A stretch of 24,225 bases of DNA from Opitutus sp. GAS368 (GTDB taxonomy: Bacteria > Verrucomicrobiota > Verrucomicrobiia > Opitutales > Opitutaceae): contig CAMAXB010000009.1 in NCBI GenBank assembly GCA_945862035.1, positions 1 through 24,225 on the forward strand. The letters run 5' to 3'. Position numbers and translations under genes: made by a program. Shown piece after piece: positions 1-9,188 of this stretch (position 1 is the first letter of the stretch; every line of letters starts with the position of its first letter). The notes under the pieces were generated by a model. That model made no database searches. It saw nothing but the letters and a program-made list of their open reading frames with translations, and was not told where the DNA came from.

Positions 1-25
1 ACTCTACCAATTGAGCTACGCGCCT
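1..25 (-). tRNA. tRNA-Trp, partial (5' end only)
   Basis: Read on the minus strand, the first 25 nt give a 7-nt acceptor strand (AGGCGCG), the TA spacer, a D-stem GCTC and a D-loop AATTGGTA followed by GAGT. This is the 5' part of a tRNA. The anticodon lies outside the window, so the Trp identity is inferred from the usual tuf - tRNA-Trp - secE order and the resemblance of the D-arm to bacterial tRNA-Trp. Confidence 0.75.
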
Positions 26-51
26 GTGAGAGGGATTATTTAGACGACGCA

Positions 52-79
52 GCCGAGGCCCCGACAAAGAGGCCTCGGC
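52..79 (-). terminator. Hairpin between tuf and tRNA-Trp, possible terminator or processing site
   Basis: A perfect 9-bp stem (GCCGAGGCC / GGCCTCGGC) with a 10-nt loop lies 26 nt after the tuf stop. It is not followed by a T-run on the minus strand. It could be an attenuating terminator or an RNA-processing hairpin that separates tuf mRNA from the downstream tRNA-Trp transcript. Confidence 0.5.
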
Positions 80-105
80 GGTCGTGGCAAACGCAGGTTA
101 CGTGA

Positions 106-1296
<1,191 letters not shown>

Positions 1297-1353
1297 TGTG
1301 GGTATGGGACGTGTGTTGGTGGATGAGATGGTTTTTATGACCGAAGTGTATCC

Positions 1354-1429
1354 TGGAGCCCAGAACCGGACTTGAACCGGCGACCTCGTCCTTACCAAGG
1401 ACGTGCTCTGCCAACTGAGCTATCTGGGC
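1354..1429 (-). tRNA. tRNA-Thr (anticodon GGT)
   Basis: A complete 76-nt cloverleaf on the minus strand. The acceptor stem GCCCAGA pairs with TCTGGGC. The D-arm is GCTCAGTTGGCAGAGC. The anticodon stem-loop CGTCC-TTGGTAA-GGACG has GGT in the loop, and the T-arm contains GGTTCAAGTCC. The 3' CCA is encoded. It lies 57 nt upstream of tuf and is probably in the same transcript. Confidence 0.97.
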
Positions 1430-1467
1430 ACACAAAGATTGGGTCAAAAAACGAGAAAAGAGTGTCG

Positions 1468-1496
1468 AAAGTGCATCCCTGCTTTTGGCCCGTCAA
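1468..1496 (-). promoter_or_regulatory. Possible sigma-70 promoter for tRNA-Thr/tuf
   Basis: On the minus strand TTGACG (1491-1496) is a good -35 box. Seventeen nt downstream, CACTTT (1468-1473) is only a weak -10. It lies about 39 nt upstream of tRNA-Thr, in the only gap between the exb-like operon and the tRNA. Position supports it; the -10 match is poor. Confidence 0.3.
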
Positions 1497-1525
1497 CTGC
1501 AAACTTGGCGAGTTGAGGGAAAAAG

Positions 1526-2263
1526 CTACGGGCCCAATCGAATCCGATAGAAACCGGGTTGGAGACGCTCACCGAGCCGGTACCGGTTGGCAAGGTAGGA
1601 AGGCAGCCACGCATCAATCCCTTCCGATCCAGAACTTCCGGTCAGGACCGGCAACCCGATCAAGCCGCCGGGGCCCACCGCCGCCACCAGTTCAACCGGG
1701 GTCCAATCGCCGGTCGGCGCTCCCTCCGAAATCGAAAGTTCATCCTCCAAAGCCAACAAGCCCGTCTGCGCAAGAACGACTTCGATGAATCCCAAACGCG
1801 GGGGCAGCGCCGCCAGTGGGGTGTCGCGCCGGCCAAAACTGCTCATCGAATCCCTCCCCTGCTCCGTCCGCAGGGCGGCCACGGCGCTGGCCGGGACGAC
1901 CACTCCCGTCGGGAAGGCTATACTCACATCCTCCTCATTGTAATTAAGTTGTGGCGAAAAGTCACTAAAGGAAGCGTCTGGTTCCCGCCGCCCATCGTCG
2001 GAGAGGGCTCCCGCGGCCCCCGCGTTGCGCTCCGTCGGCAGAAACAGGGGCCGGGGATCCAGCAAGGCGACTTCCTCGCGCAGCATCCGTTCCCCCTCCT
2101 GATCCCCCGGGCGGGCCAGCTCAACCCTGGGCGGAGGCCGACCGGCCACGGGCACGGGCTCGACCGGAACCTCCAGCAGGGAAACCGCCCCTAGGACCAA
2201 AACGAGGGCAACCAGCCCCGCTACCACCCAGGGAAAGCGGCCTTCCTGTCGCTGGGCGCTCAT
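1526..2263 (-). CDS. TonB/TolA-like energy transducer (one TM, degenerate TonB C-terminal domain)
   Basis: This 245-aa protein has a short cytoplasmic N-terminus, one transmembrane helix (about residues 11-30) and a Pro-rich segment (32-46). A low-complexity periplasmic linker follows. The C-terminus (about 188-243) matches the TonB C-terminal pattern: a beta strand VELVAAV, a GG turn, then V-L-T-G-S-S-G, an I-D-containing helix, and a final strand FYRIRL. In TonB-like proteins the SSG motif follows the second strand in the same way. I infer that it couples the ExbB/ExbD-like motor to an outer-membrane or cell-wall partner. Its start codon overlaps the stop of the exbD-like gene (ATGA), so translation is coupled. 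The sequence is divergent, and an automatic annotation would probably say hypothetical. Confidence 0.6.
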   Translation of the reverse strand: MSAQRQEGRFPWVVAGLVALVLVLGAVSLLEVPVEPVPVAGRPPPRVELARPGDQEGERMLREEVALLDPRPLFLPTERNAGAAGALSDDGRREPDASFSDFSPQLNYNEEDVSIAFPTGVVVPASAVAALRTEQGRDSMSSFGRRDTPLAALPPRLGFIEVVLAQTGLLALEDELSISEGAPTGDWTPVELVAAVGPGGLIGLPVLTGSSGSEGIDAWLPSYLANRYRLGERLQPGFYRIRLGP

Positions 2264-2706
2264 GGCGAACCCGTCGCCCCGGCGGGCGGCTCAACCGCCA
2301 ACTGCCGAGAAACAAAACCCGCCTCCGTGGCCAGTTCGAGAATCGCGCTAAGGTCCTGCAAGGGCAGCGAGGCATCGGCCTGCACCAGCAGACGGAGGTC
2401 CGTTCGGGCCCCCACCCGGGTCTTCATCCACGGACCCAACTGCCCGAGGTTGAGCCGGCCGTCCTCCGTCATAATAAAGCCGGCATCCTTGACCGCGATC
2501 ACCACCGGGGTCGTGGTCGATCCACTCAACGCGCCCGGCATGGCCGGCAGCGAAAAATCCACCCCCAGACCCGGGGTAAGGACAAACCGGGATCCAAACA
2601 GGCCAAAAAACAGGACCAGAAAGCCGGCGTTCACCCAGAAAAAACCGTCGAGGTTCCGCGGCGGCGGGCGGAGGCGCGAGGCGAGGTCGAGCGGGCGCGT
2701 GATCAT
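2260..2706 (-). CDS. ExbD/TolR-family biopolymer transport protein (atypical)
   Basis: This 148-aa protein has the ExbD/TolR layout: a short cytoplasmic tail, one transmembrane helix (about 22-43), a PG segment after it, and a small periplasmic domain. ExbD and TolR form the dimeric core inside an ExbB/TolQ pentamer and use the proton gradient to drive TonB or TolA. The family's essential Asp sits near the start of the helix (Asp25 in E. coli ExbD). Here the aligned segment reads WVNAGFLVLFFGLF, with Asn26 at that place; the nearest acidic residue is Asp20, before the helix. The gene overlaps its neighbours as ATGA at both ends. Family membership is well supported by context and architecture; proton coupling is uncertain. 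Confidence 0.8.
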   Translation of the reverse strand: MITRPLDLASRLRPPPRNLDGFFWVNAGFLVLFFGLFGSRFVLTPGLGVDFSLPAMPGALSGSTTTPVVIAVKDAGFIMTEDGRLNLGQLGPWMKTRVGARTDLRLLVQADASLPLQDLSAILELATEAGFVSRQLAVEPPAGATGSP

Positions 2707-3362
2707 GACTTCGGCGGGGCCTCATCGGCCGGTCCCTTCCCCCGGTAATCCGTGAGCAGGTAACGCATGATCTCGTTCGCCGACCACTCGACGTCCCGCA
2801 CGATCGCCCGGACGCGCCCGGTCAGGAAGTGGTGGCACAGGTGGGCGGGGATCGCGACCAGAAGGCTGCCCACACTCGCCAGCAGCGCCTGCCACATGCC
2901 CGCCGACAAGGCCCGCGCCGTCGCATACTCCCCCCCCTGCATAAAAGCCTGAAAGGTCGCCAGCAGGCCGAGCATCGTGCCCAGTAATCCGACGAGGGGC
3001 GCCACTTGCGCCACCGCCGCAATCGAGCCCAGCCGGCGCTCCAGCGCGGGCAGCTCGACCACCGCGGCTTCCTGCACCGCGAAACGCAGCTTCACCTCGT
3101 CGTCGCCGGCGTGAAGCAACGCGGTCTTCACGACCGCGGCCACCGGTCCCGGGGTCTCTTCACAGACCGTCAGGGCCTCAACAATTCGCCGCTTGGTCAG
3201 GATGTTCTTGATGCCTTCGATAAAAGCGGCCGGCCGGATCTGCCCCCGATGGAGGTAGAGCGTCCGCTCGACGAACAGGACCAAGAGGAGCACCCCCTGA
3301 GCGAAAATGACCCACATCATGGGTCCGCCACGGGCAAGAAGGCTGATTTCAAATTCCGGCAT
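2703..3362 (-). CDS. MotA/TolQ/ExbB-family proton channel protein
   Basis: This 219-aa inner-membrane protein has three predicted membrane segments: about 15-33, 113-135 and 153-173. The family signature is clear: APLVGLLGTMLGLLATF in TM2 and LLVAIPAHL in TM3. Thr129 corresponds to the conserved TM2 Thr (Thr148 in E. coli ExbB). The TM3 polar position (Thr181) is Ser163 here. ExbB-type proteins form the pentameric stator around ExbD. I chose the ATG at 3362 (MPEFEISLLARGG) because the upstream extension would run back into the TPR gene and looks non-coding. It is 37 bp downstream of the TPR gene and overlaps the exbD-like gene as ATGA. Confidence 0.9.
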   Translation of the reverse strand: MPEFEISLLARGGPMMWVIFAQGVLLLVLFVERTLYLHRGQIRPAAFIEGIKNILTKRRIVEALTVCEETPGPVAAVVKTALLHAGDDEVKLRFAVQEAAVVELPALERRLGSIAAVAQVAPLVGLLGTMLGLLATFQAFMQGGEYATARALSAGMWQALLASVGSLLVAIPAHLCHHFLTGRVRAIVRDVEWSANEIMRYLLTDYRGKGPADEAPPKS

Positions 3363-3399
3363 GCGAGTGAGGGAGTTAGACCCGGACAATTCCGTCGCG

Positions 3400-6006
3400 T
3401 CAACGATTCGGGGCAACCTCGCCGCCCCGCAGCCGGGCCAGCCGGCTGCGCACGGTCTCGCCATACGGCAGACCGGATTTCACCGCGAGTTCGTACAAAT
3501 CACGCGCCTGTTCCAGCTTGCCCTGCTGTTCATGGAGGGAGGCCAGTTCGACCAGAATGCGCACCATCCAGTGCCGCCCGTTCGCGCCCAGCCGGCGGGC
3601 CTCTCCCTCGTTCAGAAGGTATGCATTCACCACCGGCCACCAAACTTCCTGCGCCCGTTCGGTCTTCCCTGTGCGGACCAGCGCATGGCCGTGCTTGAAG
3701 CCGCTTTCCACCCGGAGGTCGACGTCGGCCGCCACCTGATCCTGCAATCGCTCGTAGATCGAGATCGCGCTCTCCAGATGAGAGGAATCTGTCGCCGCCT
3801 GCGCGGCGTGGCAGTCAGCCAGGGCCAGTTCGGCCGCGCGGACGTCAGGGTGGCGCGAAAAGTCCCGGACCAACAGCTCATACACCTGCTGCGCCGCCCC
3901 GAACTGGTTGAGCCGACGCAGTAAATCGCCCTGCTTGAACCGGGCCATAAAAATCAGGTCGCTGGCGGGATAGCCCTGCACCAAACGCTCGATCAGCCGG
4001 ATCGCTTCCTCGAGAAATTCGGCTTGGCCGCGCCGCTCCACATTCAGGGCCGCCTGCAACAGGGCGTAGGGCGCGAAGCGGTTCTGCGCGTAGTCATCGG
4101 CGAGCTTAACGTAGACCCGCTGCGCCTCCACCAACCGACCCTGGGCGGCATTGGCCTCCGCCTCGATGATGAACGAGTAGACCGCCGCATCGGATCGCGG
4201 ATAGTCCGCCCGCAGCCGCTTGAGCACCTCAAGAGCCGCCTCGGGCCGGCTGAGGCGAAATTCCGCCTGCGCCTCCAACAGCGCAAGGGAACTCACCACG
4301 TCCGCCCGCAAGACGGCGTCCAGATCCCCGAGTCCCGCGCGTAGCCGGGCGGTCAAAACCAGGGTGCGTTCCGCGTCCCCCGTCTCATACGCAAGCCGCG
4401 CCTGCAGCCAGGCCATGCGGACGCGCAGTTCGGACGGCAGCTCGGGAGTGTCGCCGGTGAGCAGCCGGTTGACGCGGGCGTAGGCCCGGGCGACGCCGTC
4501 GTCGCCCGCGGTCTGGAGCGCGCGGCCTAAATTCCACTCCGCCCGCCAGCGGTTTTCCGTGTCAAAGCGCGGGTCGACGCCCATCAGATCAAGTTCAGCC
4601 TCCGCCTCCGCGAGGCGGTCGGCGCGAATCTCGGAGAGCACCCGCTGAAACATGAGCGTGCCGGGCGCGACCCCGGCGGGCACCTCGGCCAGGGCAGCGG
4701 CATAGGCATCGCTGGCGCTGCGGAAATCCGGCGCGCGGAAAAAGGCTTCCGCGACCAGCACGCCAAGCGCGGCCCGCGCCGACCCGATGGAAGGTTCTTC
4801 CCGGGCCTGGGCCGCGTAGCCGGCGGCCCGCCGGAACTGGCCGCGCTCCCACGCTGACCCCATCAGGACGCCGAGCGCCGCTGGCTTCAGCAGCGAGCCC
4901 GGGAAGCGCTGCAACACGGCGTTGGCGTCCGCCTCCGCGTCCACGTAGCGGTTCTCCGCAAGGGAAAGCTGCGCGCGGACAATCAGCAGGTCCTCCAAAA
5001 TCGGATGGTCCGGCACGACCGCGGCCAGTTCGTTGAGCGTGCGCCGGAACGCCGCCCGCGGGCCCTCCTCGGTCGAGGCGCGGGAGAGCAACTGCAGGGC
5101 GACCCGCTGCTTGTCCCGGTCCGCGGCGGCACCGAGAAGGCTGTTGAGCGCATTCCGCCCGACGCCATCGCGGGCTCCCGCAATCAGGCCGAGATCGAGT
5201 CGAAAATCATCGTTCACCTCCTGCTCCTGCGGCGGCAGGGCCTGCAACTGTTCCTGGAGAAACCGGACCGCCTCGTCCCGCCTTCCGCGCTGGTGAAGCG
5301 CGGCGGCATACTGCTCGGCAAAGCGGTAGCCGGTGCTGCGTCCTTGGTACTGCTCCACATTCCGGCGCAGCGTGGCGAGGTCGGCGTCCGAAAGTTCACC
5401 CACGTTCAGCAGGGCCCGGACTCGCGCGAGGACAAAACGCGCCCGCGACAATTCCGAGGAGGCCAGCGCGACCGCCTGGTCGTAGGCAGCGTTGGCCCCG
5501 GAAAAGTCGCCCGCCGCCGAGGCGTTCAAGCCCACCAGATAATGGTACCAGGAGCGATCCCCCTCCGCCAACTGCTCCTCGCGGATCGCGTCAGCCTCCG
5601 TCCGCGCCACTTCGGGGCGGCGCAGCCCCGCGGCCACAAGTCCCGCGCGAAGCCGGTACGAGGCGGTGGGCAGCCCGACGTAGCGAGTGAGCGCCGCTTC
5701 AGCCTCCGTCGCCCGGCCGTCATCCAGCAGCGCCGTGGTCCAGTCGAGAACCAGTTGATTCAGATCCCCGGCGGGCGGAGACGCCCCCTCCAGCATCGCC
5801 CGGTACAACTCGGCGGCGAGCGAGGGGAACCCCAACTCAAGGGCGTTGCGCGCCGAGGCGGCCGTGAGCAGCGACTGGCCCGGCGGCGGAGCCTGAACCA
5901 CCACCAGCGGGGCAGCGGCTCCCGTCGCGTCCTGCGCCCTGGCCGGCCGGACGCTGATCGTGGCCATGAGCGCGCACCCTAGGGCGAGGTGAAATCGTGA
6001 TCGCAT
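3400..6006 (-). CDS. Exported tetratricopeptide-repeat protein, first gene of the ExbB/ExbD/TonB-like operon
   Basis: This 868-aa protein starts with a signal peptide (MRSRFHLALGCALMATISV, then a probable Ala-x-Ala cleavage near ARA-QD). The rest is Ala/Leu/Arg-rich helical hairpins typical of TPR solenoids. Examples are AELYRAMLEGASPPAGDLNQ, the central ADAEANAVLQRFPGS-type units, and C-terminal units such as EQQGKLEQARDLYELAVKSG. It is probably a periplasmic scaffold. TPR proteins accompany several Tol- and Exb-type motors (CpoB/YbgF with Tol-Pal, for example), which is the basis for linking it to the three genes downstream. The ATG at 6006 is preferred over the longer frame because it starts the signal peptide. 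The promoter should lie in the 146-bp divergent gap to lemA. Confidence 0.85.
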   Translation of the reverse strand: MRSRFHLALGCALMATISVRPARAQDATGAAAPLVVVQAPPPGQSLLTAASARNALELGFPSLAAELYRAMLEGASPPAGDLNQLVLDWTTALLDDGRATEAEAALTRYVGLPTASYRLRAGLVAAGLRRPEVARTEADAIREEQLAEGDRSWYHYLVGLNASAAGDFSGANAAYDQAVALASSELSRARFVLARVRALLNVGELSDADLATLRRNVEQYQGRSTGYRFAEQYAAALHQRGRRDEAVRFLQEQLQALPPQEQEVNDDFRLDLGLIAGARDGVGRNALNSLLGAAADRDKQRVALQLLSRASTEEGPRAAFRRTLNELAAVVPDHPILEDLLIVRAQLSLAENRYVDAEADANAVLQRFPGSLLKPAALGVLMGSAWERGQFRRAAGYAAQAREEPSIGSARAALGVLVAEAFFRAPDFRSASDAYAAALAEVPAGVAPGTLMFQRVLSEIRADRLAEAEAELDLMGVDPRFDTENRWRAEWNLGRALQTAGDDGVARAYARVNRLLTGDTPELPSELRVRMAWLQARLAYETGDAERTLVLTARLRAGLGDLDAVLRADVVSSLALLEAQAEFRLSRPEAALEVLKRLRADYPRSDAAVYSFIIEAEANAAQGRLVEAQRVYVKLADDYAQNRFAPYALLQAALNVERRGQAEFLEEAIRLIERLVQGYPASDLIFMARFKQGDLLRRLNQFGAAQQVYELLVRDFSRHPDVRAAELALADCHAAQAATDSSHLESAISIYERLQDQVAADVDLRVESGFKHGHALVRTGKTERAQEVWWPVVNAYLLNEGEARRLGANGRHWMVRILVELASLHEQQGKLEQARDLYELAVKSGLPYGETVRSRLARLRGGEVAPNR

Positions 6007-6152
6007 CGGTCGGCCATAGCTTGCCTCGCCTGCTCGCCTGAAGCAAGCCCGCCGCCACGGTCCAAGGGGCCCGCCGCGTGGCACCGATTCACTCTCGCCG
6101 TGGGCGCCGGACCCGCCCAATCTCCCCTGCTCCCTCCTCCCTCCCCTCCTCC

Positions 6153-6752
6153 ATGAGCGTACTCATTATTTTAGGCGCACTGCTCGCGGTCGCCATTTTT
6201 GCCGGGATCTGGATCGCCGGTCTCTACAACCGCCTCGTCGCCCTCCGCAATCGCTTCAAGAATGCCTTCGCCCAGATCGATGTGCAGTTGAAGCGCCGCT
6301 ACGACCTCATCCCGAATCTGGTCGAGATCGCCAAGGGCTACCTGCAGCACGAGCGCGAAACGCTTGAAGCCGTGATCAAGGCCCGCAACATCGCGGCAGC
6401 GGCGGCGCAGTCGGCCGCGGCCAATCCCGCCGACGCGAATGCGGTCAAGGGTCTCATGGCCGCGGAGACCGGCCTCGCCGGAGCCCTCTCCCGCCTGATG
6501 GTGGTCTCCGAACAGTATCCGGACTTGAAGGCCAACCAGAACATGATGCAGCTCAGCGAGGAACTGACCTCGACGGAAAACAAGATCTCCTTTGCCCGCC
6601 AGGCCTACAACGACAGCGTGATGGCATACAACACGACCCGGGAAACCTTCCCGACCGTGCTCTTTTCCGGCCTGCTCGGCTTTCTCTCCGCCGAACTCTT
6701 CCAGGTCGAGGATCCCGCCGAGCGCAACGCGCCCAAGGTCCAGTTCACCTGA
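6153..6752 (+). CDS. lemA: LemA family protein
   Basis: This 199-aa protein has an N-terminal membrane anchor (about 2-23, SVLIILGALLAVAIFAGIWI). The hallmark LemA core follows: LYNRLVALRNRFKNAFAQID, then LKRRYDLIPNLVEIAKGY. The helical bundle ends with SFARQAYNDSVMAYNT and the motif FPTVLFSGLLGF. LemA proteins are membrane-anchored four-helix bundles of unclear biochemical role. They are often encoded beside M48/HtpX-type proteases or TPM-domain proteins, as here. The ATG at 6153 directly precedes the anchor. The next gene begins 35 bp downstream, so the two are probably an operon. Confidence 0.95.
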   Translation: MSVLIILGALLAVAIFAGIWIAGLYNRLVALRNRFKNAFAQIDVQLKRRYDLIPNLVEIAKGYLQHERETLEAVIKARNIAAAAAQSAAANPADANAVKGLMAAETGLAGALSRLMVVSEQYPDLKANQNMMQLSEELTSTENKISFARQAYNDSVMAYNTTRETFPTVLFSGLLGFLSAELFQVEDPAERNAPKVQFT

Positions 6753-6787
6753 CCGGCCGCGCATTCATCTGCAGGCGCCGCTGAACC

Positions 6788-8773
6788 ATGGACTTCTTCG
6801 AGGCCCAGGCGCGGGCGAAGAAGCAGACCACTCGGCTGGTCGGGCTCTTCGCGCTCGCGGTCGCCGGCACGATTGCAGCCGGGTACGTTGCGGCCGTGCT
6901 GGTGCTTGGCCAGGCCACCGGCGGGCCCGGGCGTTCGGGCCCCGCGGGCGAACCGAGTCTCTGGCAGCCCGAGCTGCTGGCCACCGTCATCCTGGGCACG
7001 TTCGCCGTCGTCGGTCTCGCCTCGCTCTCCAAGTGGATGACGCTCCGCGCAGGCGGTCCCGCCGTCGCGGAGATGGTCGGCGGCCGGCGGGCGAATCCGC
7101 AGACCACGGATCTCCGCGAACGCCAGCTGCTCAACGTGGTCGAGGAAATGGCCATCGCTTCCGGTGTCCCGCTGCCGGCGGTCTACCTCCTCGATGACGA
7201 ACCGGGACTCAACGCGTTTGCGGCCGGCCTGGGCACCAGCGACGCAGTCGTCGCCGTGACCCGCGGTGCGCTCGAAAAGCTCACCCGCGACGAGCTTCAG
7301 GCCGTCGTGGGGCACGAGTTCAGCCACATTCTCAACGGGGACATGCGGCTCAATCTGCGCCTAACCGCGCTCCTTTTCGGGATCCTCGTCATCGCCCTGA
7401 TCGGACGGGGCGTGCTGCGCGGCATGGGGCGTCCGCGCGGGCGCAGTGGCAGCAACAAGAACACCGGCGGCGCCGTCGCCGTCCTGCTTGCCATCGGGCT
7501 CGCGCTGATGTTCGTCGGCTACGTCGGCTATTTCTTCGGCCGCCTCATCCAGGCGGCCGTGTCGCGGCAGCGTGAATACCTGGCCGATGCATCGGCCGTC
7601 CAGTTCACCCGCAATCCGGACGGGATCGTGGGCGCGCTGCGGAAGATCGGCGGCTCTGCGCTGGGCAGCTCGATCAGCGCGCAGCACGCGGTCGAGATCC
7701 GCCACTTCTTTTTTGCTCAGGGGTTCCGGTCGTCCTTCAACGGCCTCTTCGCCACCCACCCGCCGCTGGTCGAGCGCATCCGTGCGGTGGACGCTTCATT
7801 CGACGGGAAGTTCTTTGCGCCCGAGACCGTGGTCGCCGTCCGCCGCGAAAGCTTTCAAACGGCCGGATTCACCCGCCACCCCGGCTCCGGTGCGGCCGCC
7901 GCCGCGTTCGCCGCGGTTCCGAACGTGCCGCCGCCACTGCCCCCGCCAGTGCGCCTCGCCTTCACGCCCGCGACTTTGGTGGGAACCATCGGAAACCCCA
8001 GCCCGGCCCACGTCGAGGCGGCCCGCAGGATCCTGGAGCGACTGCCGCCCGGCCTGCACGCAGCGGCGCTGGACCCGACCCAGGCGCCCGCCCTCGTGCT
8101 GGGGCTGGTGCTCTCGGCTGATCCCGCCGTCCGGACCCGCCAGATCGAGGGCGTGGCCTCCGGCGCCGGCGCCGGCACCGCCCGCATCCTTTCCGACCTC
8201 GACCCCGGCCTGCGCCAGCTCGGCGGGGACGGCCGCCTGCCCCTGCTCCAGCTCGCCCTCCCGGCGCTCGCGCAGCACGGCCCCGCCGCGATCGATCGCC
8301 TGGTCACCACCCTGGACGAACTGGTCCACGCCGACCAGCGCGTATCCGTCTTTGAATACGCCCTGCAGAAGGTCCTGATCCACCACTTGGCCCTCTACCG
8401 CCGGCCGGCCGGGCCGGCCGTGACCCTGCACCGCCTCGCTGCGGCGGCCGAGCCCGTCGCGCTCGTGCTGTCCACCCTCGCTTGGCAGGGATCGCGGGGC
8501 GGGGCGGCGGCGCAGGCGGCGTTCGCGGCGGGGGCCGACGGGCTGGACGGGCGGCCCGGGCGGCTCACGCTCCGGGCCCCGCAGGATTGTTCGCTCGACC
8601 GCCTCGACGCGGCGCTGGAGCAGCTCACCCGCGCCTCCGGCGCGATCAAGCGCGACCTGCTCACCGCCGCCGGACGGGTCGTGACGGCGGACGGCCAGGT
8701 GACCGTGGAGGAGACCGAGCTGCTGCGGGCCATCGCAGCCGTGCTCGACTGCCCGCTCCCGCCGGTGCTCTGA
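6788..8773 (+). CDS. M48-family membrane metalloprotease with C-terminal TerB-like extension
   Basis: This 661-aa inner-membrane zinc protease resembles HtpX. Two membrane segments lie at about 16-40 and 61-82. The zinc-binding HEFSH motif is at 176-180 (VVGHEFSHILNGD). Two more hydrophobic segments (191-210 and 228-250) precede the third-ligand motif SRQREYLADASAVQF (Glu263). The family's usual domain ends near residue 345 (FATHPPLVERI). About 300 further residues follow: a Pro/Ala linker, then an Ala/Leu-rich helical region ending in a TerB-like unit (AAGRVVTADGQVTVEETELL). M48 proteases degrade or process misfolded membrane proteins. Context with lemA suggests envelope quality control. The function of the tail is unknown. 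Confidence 0.9.
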   Translation: MDFFEAQARAKKQTTRLVGLFALAVAGTIAAGYVAAVLVLGQATGGPGRSGPAGEPSLWQPELLATVILGTFAVVGLASLSKWMTLRAGGPAVAEMVGGRRANPQTTDLRERQLLNVVEEMAIASGVPLPAVYLLDDEPGLNAFAAGLGTSDAVVAVTRGALEKLTRDELQAVVGHEFSHILNGDMRLNLRLTALLFGILVIALIGRGVLRGMGRPRGRSGSNKNTGGAVAVLLAIGLALMFVGYVGYFFGRLIQAAVSRQREYLADASAVQFTRNPDGIVGALRKIGGSALGSSISAQHAVEIRHFFFAQGFRSSFNGLFATHPPLVERIRAVDASFDGKFFAPETVVAVRRESFQTAGFTRHPGSGAAAAAFAAVPNVPPPLPPPVRLAFTPATLVGTIGNPSPAHVEAARRILERLPPGLHAAALDPTQAPALVLGLVLSADPAVRTRQIEGVASGAGAGTARILSDLDPGLRQLGGDGRLPLLQLALPALAQHGPAAIDRLVTTLDELVHADQRVSVFEYALQKVLIHHLALYRRPAGPAVTLHRLAAAAEPVALVLSTLAWQGSRGGAAAQAAFAAGADGLDGRPGRLTLRAPQDCSLDRLDAALEQLTRASGAIKRDLLTAAGRVVTADGQVTVEETELLRAIAAVLDCPLPPVL

Positions 8774-8792
8774 TCCGCCGTTCGCGCCGGGG

Positions 8793-9175
8793 TTACTTGC
8801 TGCGCGGCCCCTGGGTCCGAATCAGCGCCGGTGCTTCCGGCGACCTCGCCGGCTCAGGCTCATCCTCCAGACGGAAACTCGCGAAGAGTGCGGCGAGCAC
8901 GGACCCAACGACAAGGCCCTGCGCCCAACGCCGCCGGACTTGCTCGTCCGGAATCCACTCCGGTTCCTTGCGCACCAGCAATGCCAGCGCCAGCGTCGGT
9001 CCCACCAGCAAGGCGAGCCCGTGCGCCCCCGCAAAGGCCAGCCGCGACTTCAGCCAGCCGAGATCCGGTCAGGGTGAGCGCGAAGAGCGACGCAAAGGTC
9101 ACCCTGCGGCCGCGCAGGGCCTTCCCCAGCCAGGTGACGGCCCACGGGGGGTTCCCGCCGCCCGTTCTCAGGCGA
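8793..9175 (-). pseudogene. Probable frameshifted small membrane-protein gene (remnant)
   Basis: Two adjacent minus-strand frames look coding: high third-position GC and hydrophobic, protein-like sequence. The upstream part (from about 9175 down to about 9070) reads PPWAVTWLGKALRGRR then VTFASLFALTLT. It then goes out of frame. The downstream part reads GWLKSRLAFAGAHGLALLVG, a second hydrophobic stretch and a charged C-terminus ending at 8793. A TGA sits exactly at the junction of the second frame, so one indel near 9065 would join them. No convincing start codon is seen for the upstream part. It may be a pseudogene or a sequencing error; I do not recognise the family. The 5' boundary is approximate. 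Confidence 0.4.
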
Positions 9176-9188
9176 GGCGGCCGCGGCG

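Noticed and set aside
1476..1525. Possible terminator hairpin (CAACT/AGTTG) after the TonB-like gene
   Set aside because: The stem is only 5-6 bp with a long loop and no T-run, and it overlaps the better-supported -35 element.
5005..5982. 325-codon plus-strand frame opposite the TPR gene
   Set aside because: An Arg/Gly-rich shadow of the GC-rich TPR coding sequence; the minus frame has a signal peptide and repeats.
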